From positions 1 through 34,513 of the IMG/VR virus record IMGVR_UViG_3300005435_000038: DNA of 34,513 nucleotides. One strand, written 5' to 3'. The notes under the pieces were generated by a model. That model saw only the letters and a program-made list of their open reading frames with translations, did no database searches and was not told the DNA's origin. The position numbers were made by a program, and so were the translations under genes. Below, in pieces: positions 8,011 through 16,044 of the stretch (the first letter of the stretch is position 1; the number at the start of each line of letters is the position of its first letter). Source of the DNA: a virus.

Positions 8011-8036
8011 AAGGGCGTCTTCGGGCGCCCTTTTTC
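8011..8036 (+). terminator. UUCG-loop terminator after capsid gene
   Basis: A 9-bp stem AAGGGCGTC/GGCGCCCTT with one U-G pair and an exceptionally stable TTCG loop is followed by TTTTT. It lies 20 bases after the capsid stop and 15 bases before the next ATG. It probably sets a step-down in downstream expression or stabilises the 3' end of capsid mRNA. Confidence 0.85.
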
Positions 8037-8050
8037 TTGCAGGGGCAGAC

Positions 8051-8467
8051 ATGGGTTACGAACTGAAACAGACGGGCTCCGGTGTGCAGATATGGGACGA
8101 CGTATCCGGCGCGCAGGGCGGTCTCGTCATGGCGCTCGCGGGCAAGGTCACGGTCGCGCCGACGAATACCGTCGTGGTCGGAACGCTGCCGGCGAACGCG
8201 CAGATCCTCAATATCTACATCACGGTCCCGGTGGTTTCCAATGCCGGTACCACGGCGACGGTGTCGCTCGGTCTTAGCGGCGGTTCTGGAACGGCCTTTA
8301 CCGCGGCGCAGGACGTGAAATCGGCGGTGGGCAACTTCGCGCCGACCGCAACCGCAGCGTGGGCGATCAGCACCGCGAAGCAGGACATCACCGTGACCTA
8401 CACGGAAACGGGCACCGCATCGACGGCGGGAACGGTCTATTACGCCATCAAGTACGTCGTGAACTGA
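8051..8467 (+). CDS. Head decoration-like protein
   Basis: 138 residues, Ala/Thr/Val/Gly-rich and strongly beta-predicted (VVVGTLPANAQILNIYITVP; TATVSLGLSGGSG; TAWAISTAKQDITVTY-like end). Low in charge, no Cys, no membrane segment. The fold pattern and place right after the capsid terminator suggest a capsid decoration or head-fibre protein. The alternation of small hydrophobic residues resembles immunoglobulin-like or jelly-roll domains. GGGG lies upstream of ATG 8051. The function is inferred. Confidence 0.7.
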   Translation: MGYELKQTGSGVQIWDDVSGAQGGLVMALAGKVTVAPTNTVVVGTLPANAQILNIYITVPVVSNAGTTATVSLGLSGGSGTAFTAAQDVKSAVGNFAPTATAAWAISTAKQDITVTYTETGTASTAGTVYYAIKYVVN

Positions 8468-8468
8468 C

Positions 8469-8777
8469 ATGAGCGGAAAAATCAACGCGCTGCAAGTCAG
8501 TGCAACGGGCGTTTCGATCACCACCAGCGGGACGAGCGCCAACGGCAACGTGCCCAATGATTCCTCGGGCACGAAACCGCGTTATGTCCGCGTCGCGGCA
8601 ACGGCGGCGGCGTATGTGCGCATCGGTTCCGGCGCACAGACCGCAGTGACGACCGACATGCTGGTGCAGCCCGGTGACGCGGTGATCCTGATGTGTCCTG
8701 CGGGCACTCCGAACGTCGGGGCAATTCAGGTCAGCGTTGCCGGCATCGTCAACGTCACGCCGATCGAGAGCTTCTGA
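8469..8777 (+). CDS. Small beta-rich virion protein, decoration-like
   Basis: 102 residues, Ser/Thr/Ala/Gly/Val-rich. It contains a recognisable phage beta-sandwich pattern (KPRYVRVAATAAAYVRIGS, then MLVQPGDAVILMCPAG), seen in small proteins encoded next to capsid genes and sometimes repeated in tail-tip proteins. It starts 1 base after the previous stop and ends in TGATG with the next gene. A decoration or minor head role is likely but not demonstrated. Confidence 0.7.
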   Translation: MSGKINALQVSATGVSITTSGTSANGNVPNDSSGTKPRYVRVAATAAAYVRIGSGAQTAVTTDMLVQPGDAVILMCPAGTPNVGAIQVSVAGIVNVTPIESF

Positions 8778-9073
8778 TGGCGATCATCCCGCAGAACGAC
8801 GGCGGGGTGGTCATTTCCGAGTCGCAGGATGTCGAGCCGATTCTGGAATATGCCAAGGAACGCGCAAGGTCGGGGTCGGGCGTCAGTCCGAGCGGGGAAA
8901 TGCGCGAGCTGGCTCATTTTCCCGACGTGATCGTGCTTGCCTACTGCAAGAGCCGGGGAATCGACTTCGGACAGTTCATGCACGACCCGCAGCACGTCAA
9001 GAACCTGCTTGCGGACCCGGCATTGCGTGACTTTCAGGTGTGGGCCAACAACCCGCATAAAACGTGGCGCTAG
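8777..9073 (+). CDS. Small head-associated protein, unknown
   Basis: 98 residues from ATG 8777, sharing one base with the previous stop (TGATG). The N-terminus holds a beta-like segment (IIPQNDGGVVISESQDVEPI), then a helical middle (ILEYAKERARS). The C-terminus has a conserved-looking block (FMHDPQHVKNLLADPALRDFQVW) that I associate with proteins preceding the head-tail adaptor in podovirus-like genomes. No catalytic motif. The next gene begins inside its last codons. Confidence 0.7.
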   Translation: MAIIPQNDGGVVISESQDVEPILEYAKERARSGSGVSPSGEMRELAHFPDVIVLAYCKSRGIDFGQFMHDPQHVKNLLADPALRDFQVWANNPHKTWR

Positions 9074-9678
9074 ACACCTACACCAACCTGCAAACCGCGT
9101 TGCAGGCGTGGCTCGCGCGGGTCGATGTGGCAGCCGATGTCGTCGACATGATCACCATGTTCGAGGCGTGGGTGAATCGCAACATCCGCGTGCCGCAGAT
9201 GGAGCAGGACAGCATCGCAACTGCTTCTGAATACCTGCCATTCCCGGTGGATTTCCTCGAATTGCGCGCGATCCAGTGGCAGGGCAACGCTGCTAATCCA
9301 CGTCTGCAACTGGAATACCTGTCGCCCGTGATGGCCGACATTGAAGACCCGTTCGGGCAAGCGGATACCCCACGTTTTTACACCATCGTCAGCAATCAGA
9401 TTCGTTTGGTGCCGAAGCCCGACGATCTGACCGTCAACATCCGCATCGATTACTGGAAAAAGCTGCCCGCGTTGACGCTTACCAATCAAACGAATTGGCT
9501 GCTGTCGCTGTACCCGGACGCCTACCTGTACGGGCCACTTGTCCACGGCAACATCCGCGTGCAAGACGTGAGCATGGCCGCAGCCGTGCAGCAGGGTTGG
9601 GCCGGAATCATGGCCGAACTGCAACGCGCCGGCAAGGATGCCAACGTCGGCAGTCTATTGCGCATTCGCACCGCGTAG
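9064..9678 (+). CDS. Head-tail adaptor (SU10 adaptor/gp4-like)
   Basis: 204 residues from GTG 9064, overlapping the previous gene by 10 bases. The order of features matches the phage adaptor family that docks below the portal: a helical N-terminus (YTNLQTALQAWLARVDV), FEAWVNRNIRVPQME, LPFPVDFLELRAIQ, then beta strands with QIRLVPKPDDLTVNIRIDYW, and a C-terminal helix after LLSLYPDAYLYGPL. It bridges portal and nozzle in short-tailed phages, which fits the portal and nozzle genes in this window. Confidence 0.85.
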   Translation: MALDTYTNLQTALQAWLARVDVAADVVDMITMFEAWVNRNIRVPQMEQDSIATASEYLPFPVDFLELRAIQWQGNAANPRLQLEYLSPVMADIEDPFGQADTPRFYTIVSNQIRLVPKPDDLTVNIRIDYWKKLPALTLTNQTNWLLSLYPDAYLYGPLVHGNIRVQDVSMAAAVQQGWAGIMAELQRAGKDANVGSLLRIRTA

Positions 9679-9684
9679 TTCCCA

Positions 9685-9698
9685 GCGCCGTGAGGCGT
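9685..9698 (+). promoter_or_regulatory. GTGA-tetraloop hairpin in structural-gene leader
   Basis: Stem GCGCC/GGCGT (outermost pair G-U) with a GTGA loop, 6 bases after the adaptor stop and 26 bases before ATG 9725. It is the third copy of the leader hairpin seen before the scaffold and capsid genes. Confidence 0.55.
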
Positions 9699-9724
9699 CG
9701 GATTTCCCTTTGACGGAGCTATAA

Positions 9725-10153
9725 ATGGCTGCATTCAACAAGTTCAATCAGTTCGTCGCCGACCTTGGCAACAAGGTTCACAACCTGTCAAGCGACGCTT
9801 GCAAGGTGATGCTGACCAACACGGCGCCCGCGGCAACGAATGCGATCCTGGCCGACATCACGGAAATCGCCGCCGGCAACGGGTATGCCGCGGGCGGCAA
9901 CGCGGCGGCGGTTACTTCATGGTCGCAAAGCGGGGGTGTGGCCAAGTTCGTGCAGTCGAGTCCGGCGACGTGGACGGCTGCAGGCGGTTCGATCGGTCCC
10001 CTTCGCTATGCGGTGCTTTACAACAGCACGCCGACTTCCCCGCTCAAGCCGCTTATCGGGTATTGGGATTACGGCTCCAGCATTACGCTCGCTGCCGGCG
10101 AAACGTTCACGGTGACGCTTGACGCGACCAACGGCACGTTCACGATTACTTAA
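9725..10153 (+). CDS. Virion structural protein (beta-sandwich type)
   Basis: 142 residues. The pattern KFNQFVADLGNKVHNLSSDA, KVMLTNTAPAATN, ITEIAAGNGYAAGG and a C-terminal LAAGETFTVTLDATNG belongs to a small structural-protein family that is very common among tailed-phage tail or head-fibre genes. It is all-beta and low in charge. It follows a 46-base leader that contains the third GTGA hairpin, suggesting regulated or high expression. A tail-associated or decoration function is plausible; the family's exact position in the virion is not known to me. Confidence 0.75.
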   Translation: MAAFNKFNQFVADLGNKVHNLSSDACKVMLTNTAPAATNAILADITEIAAGNGYAAGGNAAAVTSWSQSGGVAKFVQSSPATWTAAGGSIGPLRYAVLYNSTPTSPLKPLIGYWDYGSSITLAAGETFTVTLDATNGTFTIT

Positions 10154-10160
10154 GTGGGCG

Positions 10161-12524
10161 ATGACTCGCAGGCGCAGGGGACGAAGCCTAGCGGCAGGTG
10201 CGAGCGCTTTTGCCCTCGCTGGGAGCGCTGCTGATATGCGCAGGCTGCGCGTTGCCTTCCCTGGCATTCATGTTCTGTCGGCCTCGCCGGGGGCCTTTGT
10301 CGAAACGGGAATCGCTGCGGGGATCGGTCGCGGAAGTAGCGATTTTGCCCTTCGTACGGCGGCGCTGGGAAGCAACTTGGTACGCGCGTTTTCTTTCCCT
10401 GACTTGGGACTGCCCGACGACACGTCGACAGGCGGCCCGAATCACGGCTGGGCGTGGGCGGGTGATCCGACTACGAATCCCCTCTACGCCAACCTGCCGC
10501 AGCAGCCCTCCCTTGATGCTTCCTTTGGCGCTGCCATTTCGGGCAACGCATGCAAGTTCGTGCGCGAGCCGAATGCCGGAAGCGTTCCGTGCGGATTGTT
10601 CCTTCTCAACTTCTCCGCGGACCTCAAGACGAGGTTCGGGGCGAACGACACGTTTTTCATTCAATGGCGGCAGCGGTTTGACCAGGCCATGTGCGACGGC
10701 ATCATCTGGCAGCAGGCCGATTTGACGCCGCCGCAGACCCTTTCCGCCATCAAGCAGGTCATCCTCGCCGGGCAGGACTGGCCCGGGCCTAGTTACAGCG
10801 GTACAGCCACTGTCAACGGCACCTTTCCCCAACTGCGGGCCGATACACACCACGCGGGCGATGTCGTCGCGACGACCTTCAAAATGTACAAGGTCACGCA
10901 CTTGTATCGCTCGTCGGACGCGTCCGCCCCGGCTTTGGATGATTACACCGTACAAGGGCACAACCAGTTCCAAAACCGAGTGCCGGGCGCGCCGTTTTGC
11001 GATTGGCAATCAACTGCCGACGGCGGCGGATCGGTCGTCTATCCGTTCTATCCCCCCGCATGCGTCGGCTGGGTTCCGAATGAATGGATGACATTTCAGC
11101 TGTGCATCAATTTCGGTCCTTACAACCCGAGTTATTTCGATGCCACGGGCTACGGTTTTGCGCTTCCGGTGTGGGAAAACTCCCGGGTGCGCATGTGGAT
11201 CGCGCGGGAGAACCAGCCGTCGTTACTCGTTCACGACATCAATACCCCAATACCTTCCGACAGCTCTCCTTATGAGCAGGGCGCGAAATTCGGCAAGGCG
11301 TGGTTCGGTCCGTACAGCTCGTACGATCTGAATGACCCGTTCGGCATTTATGCGAACACGCAGAATCCCCCGATGACGACGTGGTACGCAGAGGTCATCA
11401 TCAGCAAGGCGCCGATTCTCGATCCTGGCGTGCTTACGCTGCCGCCCGGGAGCGTGGGTGTATCTCCCCTGTCTACGCTTCAGTCTGGACAAGTCCGGGC
11501 GCTCGGGCAATTCACCGATGGCACGGTGCTCACCTATGCGCGCTCGGAATATGGTGGCCTTACCGCTGACCCGAAGCGCAATCGCATTCTGATGCTCGGC
11601 GGAGGCGGTCACACGGCGGGGTTCACAAACGACGCAGGAGCGTATACCGGAAAAGTACCGTTCGATGTCCTCTATCCATCCGATACTTCGGCGCAACTGA
11701 ACGACCAGGTGAACGGCGTCGGATACATTCCGCAATCGCTCGTCTACGCGGCGACCAACCATATTCCAGCGAATCACGTGTTTCTCGCCGGCTGTGTGGT
11801 GGGCGACAAGTTCTACATGATGACCGATGGCGGCTACGCCGTGGCCGGCGGCAGCCACGATATGTCGGTATACGATTGCCTGGCTAACACCTGGGCACCG
11901 ATCCCTGCCACTCGCCTGTGGTATTACACCGCGACGGCGCGCGCCGATCCGGTGTCAGGGCTGATTCTCATCATCGCCCCGACGCCGAGTTTCTTTTCGG
12001 CGTTCTTCGTGTTCGACCCGGTCGCCAACGTCATCACCCAAACGACCGTGCCGATTCCGCAGTTCGCGCTCGGGGAGACGGAAACTCCGGAGATCGTCTA
12101 TCACCCCGGCATGGACAAGTTCATCTGTATCGGGGCCGCGGCAACGAGCGCGAACACGGGAGCGTTCTTTCCTGCCGAAGTGCATGAGCTGACGTTCAAT
12201 CGCGCCAATTACAACGCCAGTACCTATACGACGATTACAACGACGGGAGCCGGTCCCACTGGCGTTCCTGCGGGCACCACGCCAGAGCCTCCCACCTGCA
12301 TGGCCTACGATCCTACTACCGGGCTGATCTCGGGGATGGTCGCGGGCGGCAAGGCGTTCAACTACGATGCACCGAATCGCGTGTGGGCGACCAAGCAACT
12401 GCTGTTCGAGGACGGGACCTCGGCAGGGATGAATCAGGCGTATTCCTATCTGGCTCGTGACCCCGTGTCGGGCTGCATCCTGTTCATGGACCCCCCGAAC
12501 AACGTTTATGCGTACCGAGTCTAG
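10161..12524 (+). CDS. Large tail protein: repeat, lectin-like and kelch-like domains
   Basis: 787 residues from ATG 10161; an in-frame start at 10119 would overlap the upstream gene. Residues 1-50 hold an Arg-rich start and two units of the FALAG/FVETG repeat that is expanded in the protein at 13709. Residues 60-430 are beta-rich with many Trp/Phe/Tyr and resemble a concanavalin-like polysaccharide-lyase fold. After a short linker (near VLTLPPGSVGVSP), residues 440-787 show kelch/galactose-oxidase-like blades: NRILMLGGGGHTAG, KFYMMTDGGYAVAGGSHD, DKFICIGAAATSA, and GLISGMVAGGKAFNYDAP. Together these suggest a tailspike or receptor-binding protein acting on surface glycans. No active site can be named. 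Confidence 0.65.
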   Translation: MTRRRRGRSLAAGASAFALAGSAADMRRLRVAFPGIHVLSASPGAFVETGIAAGIGRGSSDFALRTAALGSNLVRAFSFPDLGLPDDTSTGGPNHGWAWAGDPTTNPLYANLPQQPSLDASFGAAISGNACKFVREPNAGSVPCGLFLLNFSADLKTRFGANDTFFIQWRQRFDQAMCDGIIWQQADLTPPQTLSAIKQVILAGQDWPGPSYSGTATVNGTFPQLRADTHHAGDVVATTFKMYKVTHLYRSSDASAPALDDYTVQGHNQFQNRVPGAPFCDWQSTADGGGSVVYPFYPPACVGWVPNEWMTFQLCINFGPYNPSYFDATGYGFALPVWENSRVRMWIARENQPSLLVHDINTPIPSDSSPYEQGAKFGKAWFGPYSSYDLNDPFGIYANTQNPPMTTWYAEVIISKAPILDPGVLTLPPGSVGVSPLSTLQSGQVRALGQFTDGTVLTYARSEYGGLTADPKRNRILMLGGGGHTAGFTNDAGAYTGKVPFDVLYPSDTSAQLNDQVNGVGYIPQSLVYAATNHIPANHVFLAGCVVGDKFYMMTDGGYAVAGGSHDMSVYDCLANTWAPIPATRLWYYTATARADPVSGLILIIAPTPSFFSAFFVFDPVANVITQTTVPIPQFALGETETPEIVYHPGMDKFICIGAAATSANTGAFFPAEVHELTFNRANYNASTYTTITTTGAGPTGVPAGTTPEPPTCMAYDPTTGLISGMVAGGKAFNYDAPNRVWATKQLLFEDGTSAGMNQAYSYLARDPVSGCILFMDPPNNVYAYRV

Positions 12525-12527
12525 GCC

Positions 12528-13157
12528 ATGACGATATTCGCATCCGATACGTTCACCGGAACGCCTACCACCGAACTCTCCGCGTACAGCGCCTCATGGG
12601 TACAGGACACCCCGAATTATTCGACTGCGAACATTGGTACGGAAGCCGGTACCTACGCGGTGGCGTATCAATCAATAGAGGCGATTTACACCCACAGCGC
12701 AACGCCGCCCTCTGCCGACTATAGCGTTTTCGGCACGATCTCGACGCTGGTCGCATCGGGCGCCGCGTACATCTACGGCGTCATCGGCCGCAAGGTGTCC
12801 GGTGCGGACACTTTCTACCTCGCATATTTCGACTACCTCAACAGTCGCCTCCGTCTTTATCGGTACACGGCGAACGCCCCTACACAACTCGGAAGCGATG
12901 TAGCGGCCACGATCGCGCAAGGCGCATCGAAGAGTCTCGAGTTGCGCATGACAGGGTCCACGATTGGGGTTTACCTCGACGGCGTCGTGCAGATTTCTCT
13001 TTCCGACACCAATATAGCGGCGGCTGGAAATGCCGGCCTCTATCTCAAGAATGGACGCGTTACGAGCGTGAACGACACGGGCGGCATGCTCGACTGGAGC
13101 GCGTCAACGCCAAGTTCTGCTGCGGTAAAACAGCTGCTGACGCTGGGCGCGGGTTAA
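12528..13157 (+). CDS. LamG/concanavalin-like tail-associated protein
   Basis: 209 residues. It opens with FASDTFTGTPTTELSAY and SWVQDTPNYST, a start typical of phage and bacterial lectin-like domains. The sandwich pattern continues (YGVIGRKVSGADTFYLAYFD; SRLRLYRYTANAPTQLGS; SKSLELRMTGSTIGVYLDG; NAGLYLKNGRVTSVNDTGG). The last strand pair before a short Ser/Ala tail is the usual end of such a domain. It probably binds or decorates glycans as part of the tail. It starts 3 bases after the previous gene, so the two may form one receptor-binding unit. Confidence 0.7.
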   Translation: MTIFASDTFTGTPTTELSAYSASWVQDTPNYSTANIGTEAGTYAVAYQSIEAIYTHSATPPSADYSVFGTISTLVASGAAYIYGVIGRKVSGADTFYLAYFDYLNSRLRLYRYTANAPTQLGSDVAATIAQGASKSLELRMTGSTIGVYLDGVVQISLSDTNIAAAGNAGLYLKNGRVTSVNDTGGMLDWSASTPSSAAVKQLLTLGAG

Positions 13158-13186
13158 AGTTTTAACAACTTGAGAGACAGATAATT

Positions 13187-13705
13187 ATGAGCGACAACTT
13201 CGTTGCAAATGCCGGGAGCGGCGGATCAACCTTCGCTGCCGATGATATCGGTCCCGGCGTCCTGCACCCCCGCGTCAAGGTCGAGTGGGGCGTCGATGGG
13301 ACGGTCAATGACGCGTCGGTCACGAACCCGCTGCCGGTCGAGCTGATCGCGCAGGGTAATGGCGGGGCGACGCCGAAGTGCGTCATCTCGGCGGCGACAA
13401 CCAACGCCACGAGCGTCAAGGCGTCGGCCGGCGTGCTCTATTCCATTCATGCGATCAACCTCAACGCCGCTGTCCGCTACCTCAAGTTCTACAACAAGGC
13501 CAGTGCGCCAACCGTCGGCACCGATCCGACGGTGCTGACGTTCCCCATCCCCGCCTCGACGACGGGCGCCGGCTTTGCGATCGCAATGCCGAACGGGATT
13601 GCCTTCGCCACCGGCATCGCGCTCGCGCTGACGACGGGAGTGTCCGATTCGGACACAGGCACGGTGGCGGCGAACGACATCATCGTCAACCTGACGTACA
13701 AGTAA
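13187..13705 (+). CDS. Phage structural protein, beta-rich
   Basis: 172 residues. The opening VANAGSGGSTFAADDIGPGV, then HPRVKVEWGVDGTVNDAS, is a recurrent start in phage virion proteins of unknown position. A jelly-roll-like body follows (SVKASAGVLYSIHAINLNAA; YLKFYNKASAPTVGTDP; FPIPASTTGAGFAIAMPNG; GIALALTTGVSDSD). The family often lies among tail-fibre genes. Its leader (13158-13186) is AT-rich compared with its neighbours and carries a weak GAGAG site about 12 bases from the ATG. Confidence 0.75.
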   Translation: MSDNFVANAGSGGSTFAADDIGPGVLHPRVKVEWGVDGTVNDASVTNPLPVELIAQGNGGATPKCVISAATTNATSVKASAGVLYSIHAINLNAAVRYLKFYNKASAPTVGTDPTVLTFPIPASTTGAGFAIAMPNGIAFATGIALALTTGVSDSDTGTVAANDIIVNLTYK

Positions 13706-13708
13706 GCC

Positions 13709-14524
13709 ATGGCCGGCTATGCGCCGGCACCCCTGCCGTCGATCAGTCTCGTCTCCACCGACACGTTTACCGGGGGCAGCGGGGGCGCCGCCTTCCTGCC
13801 GCATGTGGGGTTGCTGTTTAGCGCGAATACGCCCGTCATCAGCGCCGCCACGGGCGCTTTCGCCGTTGCCGGGAGTGTCGCGCAACTTGCCGCAGGGCAT
13901 CACCTTATCGCGGTCGTCGGAACCTTCGCCGAGACCGGCATTGCGGCCGCGTTCCTCAAGAGCACCATCGGCGTTGGCTCGGGCGCCCCTGCGTCACTGC
14001 CATCGCTCGGGTTGCTGCTGGCGACCGATCCCAATCACCCGTTTCTAATCGCCGGGACCGGGACGTTCGCAGTTGCAGGCGCACCGCCTGCGCTGACGTG
14101 GGGCCACGTCAACCACGCCGCTACGGGCGTCTTCCTGTTTACCGGCGCGCCGAGCCAGAGCGACGATCAGGTGGACGCCAGCGCCGGGAGTTTCGCGCTG
14201 ACAGGGGCTGCCGCGACCTTGGCCCGCGCCAGTCCGGGCGTCACTGCGGTGCCCGGAACGTTTGCGCTCGCTGGTACCGATACGGCGCTCAATTATCAGA
14301 AACCGGGCGTCAAGACGCTCATCGGACAGGCTGGCGCGTTCAGCCTCGTCGGTAATGCTGCGACGTTCCCTCCTCGTAACCACGTCATACAAGCCATTCC
14401 CGGGGCCTTCCTCATGACCGCGCAGACAGCAACCATCATCGGCGTGCACTGGGCCCGGGTAGACCCGGCGAGCGCGGTATGGACGCCGGTTGCGCCTTCT
14501 TCTGCCATCTGGACCCATCCATGA
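13709..14524 (+). CDS. Tail protein made of FALTG repeats
   Basis: 271 residues. Eight degenerate repeats of about 20 residues follow the pattern Gly-x-Phe-x-x-x-Gly/Ala-x-x-Ala with Phe at residues 51, 73, 120, 142, 162, 185, 211 and 234. The clearest is AGSFALTGAAATL. A longer unit is duplicated: residues 29-55 (LPHVGLLFSANTP leading into the first repeat) match residues 97-124 (LPSLGLLLATDPNHP). The C-terminus has a tandem ASAVWTPV/SSAIWTHP motif. Such repeats occur in phage tail and head-fibre proteins and are probably beta-strand units. It overlaps the nozzle gene by 4 bases. Confidence 0.75.
   Translation: MAGYAPAPLPSISLVSTDTFTGGSGGAAFLPHVGLLFSANTPVISAATGAFAVAGSVAQLAAGHHLIAVVGTFAETGIAAAFLKSTIGVGSGAPASLPSLGLLLATDPNHPFLIAGTGTFAVAGAPPALTWGHVNHAATGVFLFTGAPSQSDDQVDASAGSFALTGAAATLARASPGVTAVPGTFALAGTDTALNYQKPGVKTLIGQAGAFSLVGNAATFPPRNHVIQAIPGAFLMTAQTATIIGVHWARVDPASAVWTPVAPSSAIWTHP
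13835..14443 (+). repeat. Degenerate protein-level repeats (about 8 units)
   Basis: In-frame units of roughly 60-70 bases encode Gly-x-Phe-x-x-x-Gly elements. DNA identity between units is modest, so the array is old or codon-diversified. Two related units also begin the gene at 10161. Confidence 0.7.
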
Positions 14525-16044
14525 GCCTGGTTTTCGCGCCCGACGCCGACCCGAGTCAGCCCGGCATCATCACGGGCACCGGATTGAGGCCGACAGCGAC
14601 CGGCTACGCAAACTATCCGCGACTCTCGCGCTACGTCGGCACCTCGGGATGGAACAGTTTTCCCGGCACCGTGACCACGCTGTACGCGCACACCTATCAG
14701 CAGACGGGAAGGCTGTTCGGGGGCACGACAGCGTCTAACCTTTATCAGTTGACGCGCAGCGGTTCGACCTTCGCGCTTGCGATCGTATCAAAAGGGGGCG
14801 ACCCGTACACCGGCATTAGCGGGACGAGTACGAGCGACGAAACCGCCCCGCAGTACTGGACGTTTACGAGTTTCGGTAACGTCGCGCTCGCCTCGCATCG
14901 CTTCCTGACCAACATTCAGGCGCAGACGGCGACGGGGAACCTGTTCGTCGACGTGGCCGGTCCTCCCTGCTCGACTTTGGCGACATTCAAGAATTTCATC
15001 GTCGCCGGTAACTGCGGCAACTACGGAAGCGTCGTCGGGACCAATGACATGGTCGCGTGGAGCGCGTTCGGCGACTACACGAACTGGACGCCGGCATTGA
15101 GCACGCAAGCGGGCAACGCGCAGTTGACCGATGTTCCGGGCCGTATCGTGGCGTTATTGCGACTTGGAGATTCCTTGGCTGTTTACAAGGAAAACGCCAT
15201 CTGGCTGATGCGTTACCTGAACGACGGGCAGGGCAATACGTGGAGCTTCGAACTCGTCAATAACGTCGTCGGCGTCAATGCCGCTTACAACGTGCCCCCG
15301 CCGATCGTCGATATTGGGGGCTCGAGTGCCTTTGGCTCGCACATTTTCGTCGGGCGCGAGGATATTTACCTGTTCAACGGCTTTACCACGCAAGCCCTGA
15401 CGACAGGGACGGTCCGGCAGTACCTGCATGACAACTTCTACGAGCCGACGTTGTCGCGCCTCGCCGGGACGCTGATCTCGCACGACATGCGTGCCGGAGA
15501 AATCGCGTTCTGGAAATACGGCCTCGTTTACAACTACCGACTCAACAAATGGGGCGCTTTGCCGGTTGATCCGCCGGCCGCGGTGATTGCGACCTGTACG
15601 TCGGCGTCGTCCTCGATCGATTTCGGCAGTTCTGGCGTGATCAACGACGCGCCCGCCCTTGTCGTGCGTGCCGACAATGTCTTGTGGAATCGCTACCTGT
15701 ATTCCGGGGACACTTCGACGGTGCTGTATGGGGATATGGTGCTCAACGCCAATCTCGGCGACAACGGAACGGCGACGCGGCTGGATCGCATCGTGCCGAA
15801 GTTCAAGACCATCCCCACCAGCAACGGGCAACTATCGTACTCGCGCCTTCAGACGCTTGGCGGAGCCTCGGTAGCGGATGGGAGCGCGGTATGGGACAGC
15901 GCGAACGCGCGCTTTGACATCGGCAAAACGGCGTATTGGCATCAACTGGCCATCACGTTCCCGAGCGCGGCTCCTTTTGAATTGATGGACCTCCAGTATT
16001 CGGTCACGGCCAACGGCAAACGGGTGGAGTTTCCGCTGCAATGA
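14521..16044 (+). CDS. Tail nozzle/hub protein (P22 gp10-like)
   Basis: 507 residues from ATG 14521, overlapping the previous stop (ATGA). The block DMVAWSAFGDYTNWTPALST, followed by AQLTDVPGRIVALLRLGDSLAVYKEN and IWLMRYL, is the strong signature of the phage stabilisation/nozzle beta-propeller family (P22 gp10, T7 gp12-like). It caps the adaptor, closes the DNA channel and receives the spikes. A second segment (HIFVGREDIYLFNGFTTQAL, then VRQYLHDNFYE) is the usual next blade. Length is normal. The order adaptor, spikes, nozzle supports a podovirus tail. Confidence 0.82.
   Translation: MSLVFAPDADPSQPGIITGTGLRPTATGYANYPRLSRYVGTSGWNSFPGTVTTLYAHTYQQTGRLFGGTTASNLYQLTRSGSTFALAIVSKGGDPYTGISGTSTSDETAPQYWTFTSFGNVALASHRFLTNIQAQTATGNLFVDVAGPPCSTLATFKNFIVAGNCGNYGSVVGTNDMVAWSAFGDYTNWTPALSTQAGNAQLTDVPGRIVALLRLGDSLAVYKENAIWLMRYLNDGQGNTWSFELVNNVVGVNAAYNVPPPIVDIGGSSAFGSHIFVGREDIYLFNGFTTQALTTGTVRQYLHDNFYEPTLSRLAGTLISHDMRAGEIAFWKYGLVYNYRLNKWGALPVDPPAAVIATCTSASSSIDFGSSGVINDAPALVVRADNVLWNRYLYSGDTSTVLYGDMVLNANLGDNGTATRLDRIVPKFKTIPTSNGQLSYSRLQTLGGASVADGSAVWDSANARFDIGKTAYWHQLAITFPSAAPFELMDLQYSVTANGKRVEFPLQ

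Noticed and set aside
7037-8572. 511-residue leftward open frame across the capsid gene
   Set aside because: Arg/His/Asp-rich, with no ribosome site, lying entirely opposite the capsid and decoration-like genes; a high-GC shadow.
13158-13186. Promoter in AT-rich leader before 13187
   Set aside because: A TAAT-like element exists but no -35 element at usable spacing, so it is left as an unexplained AT-rich leader.
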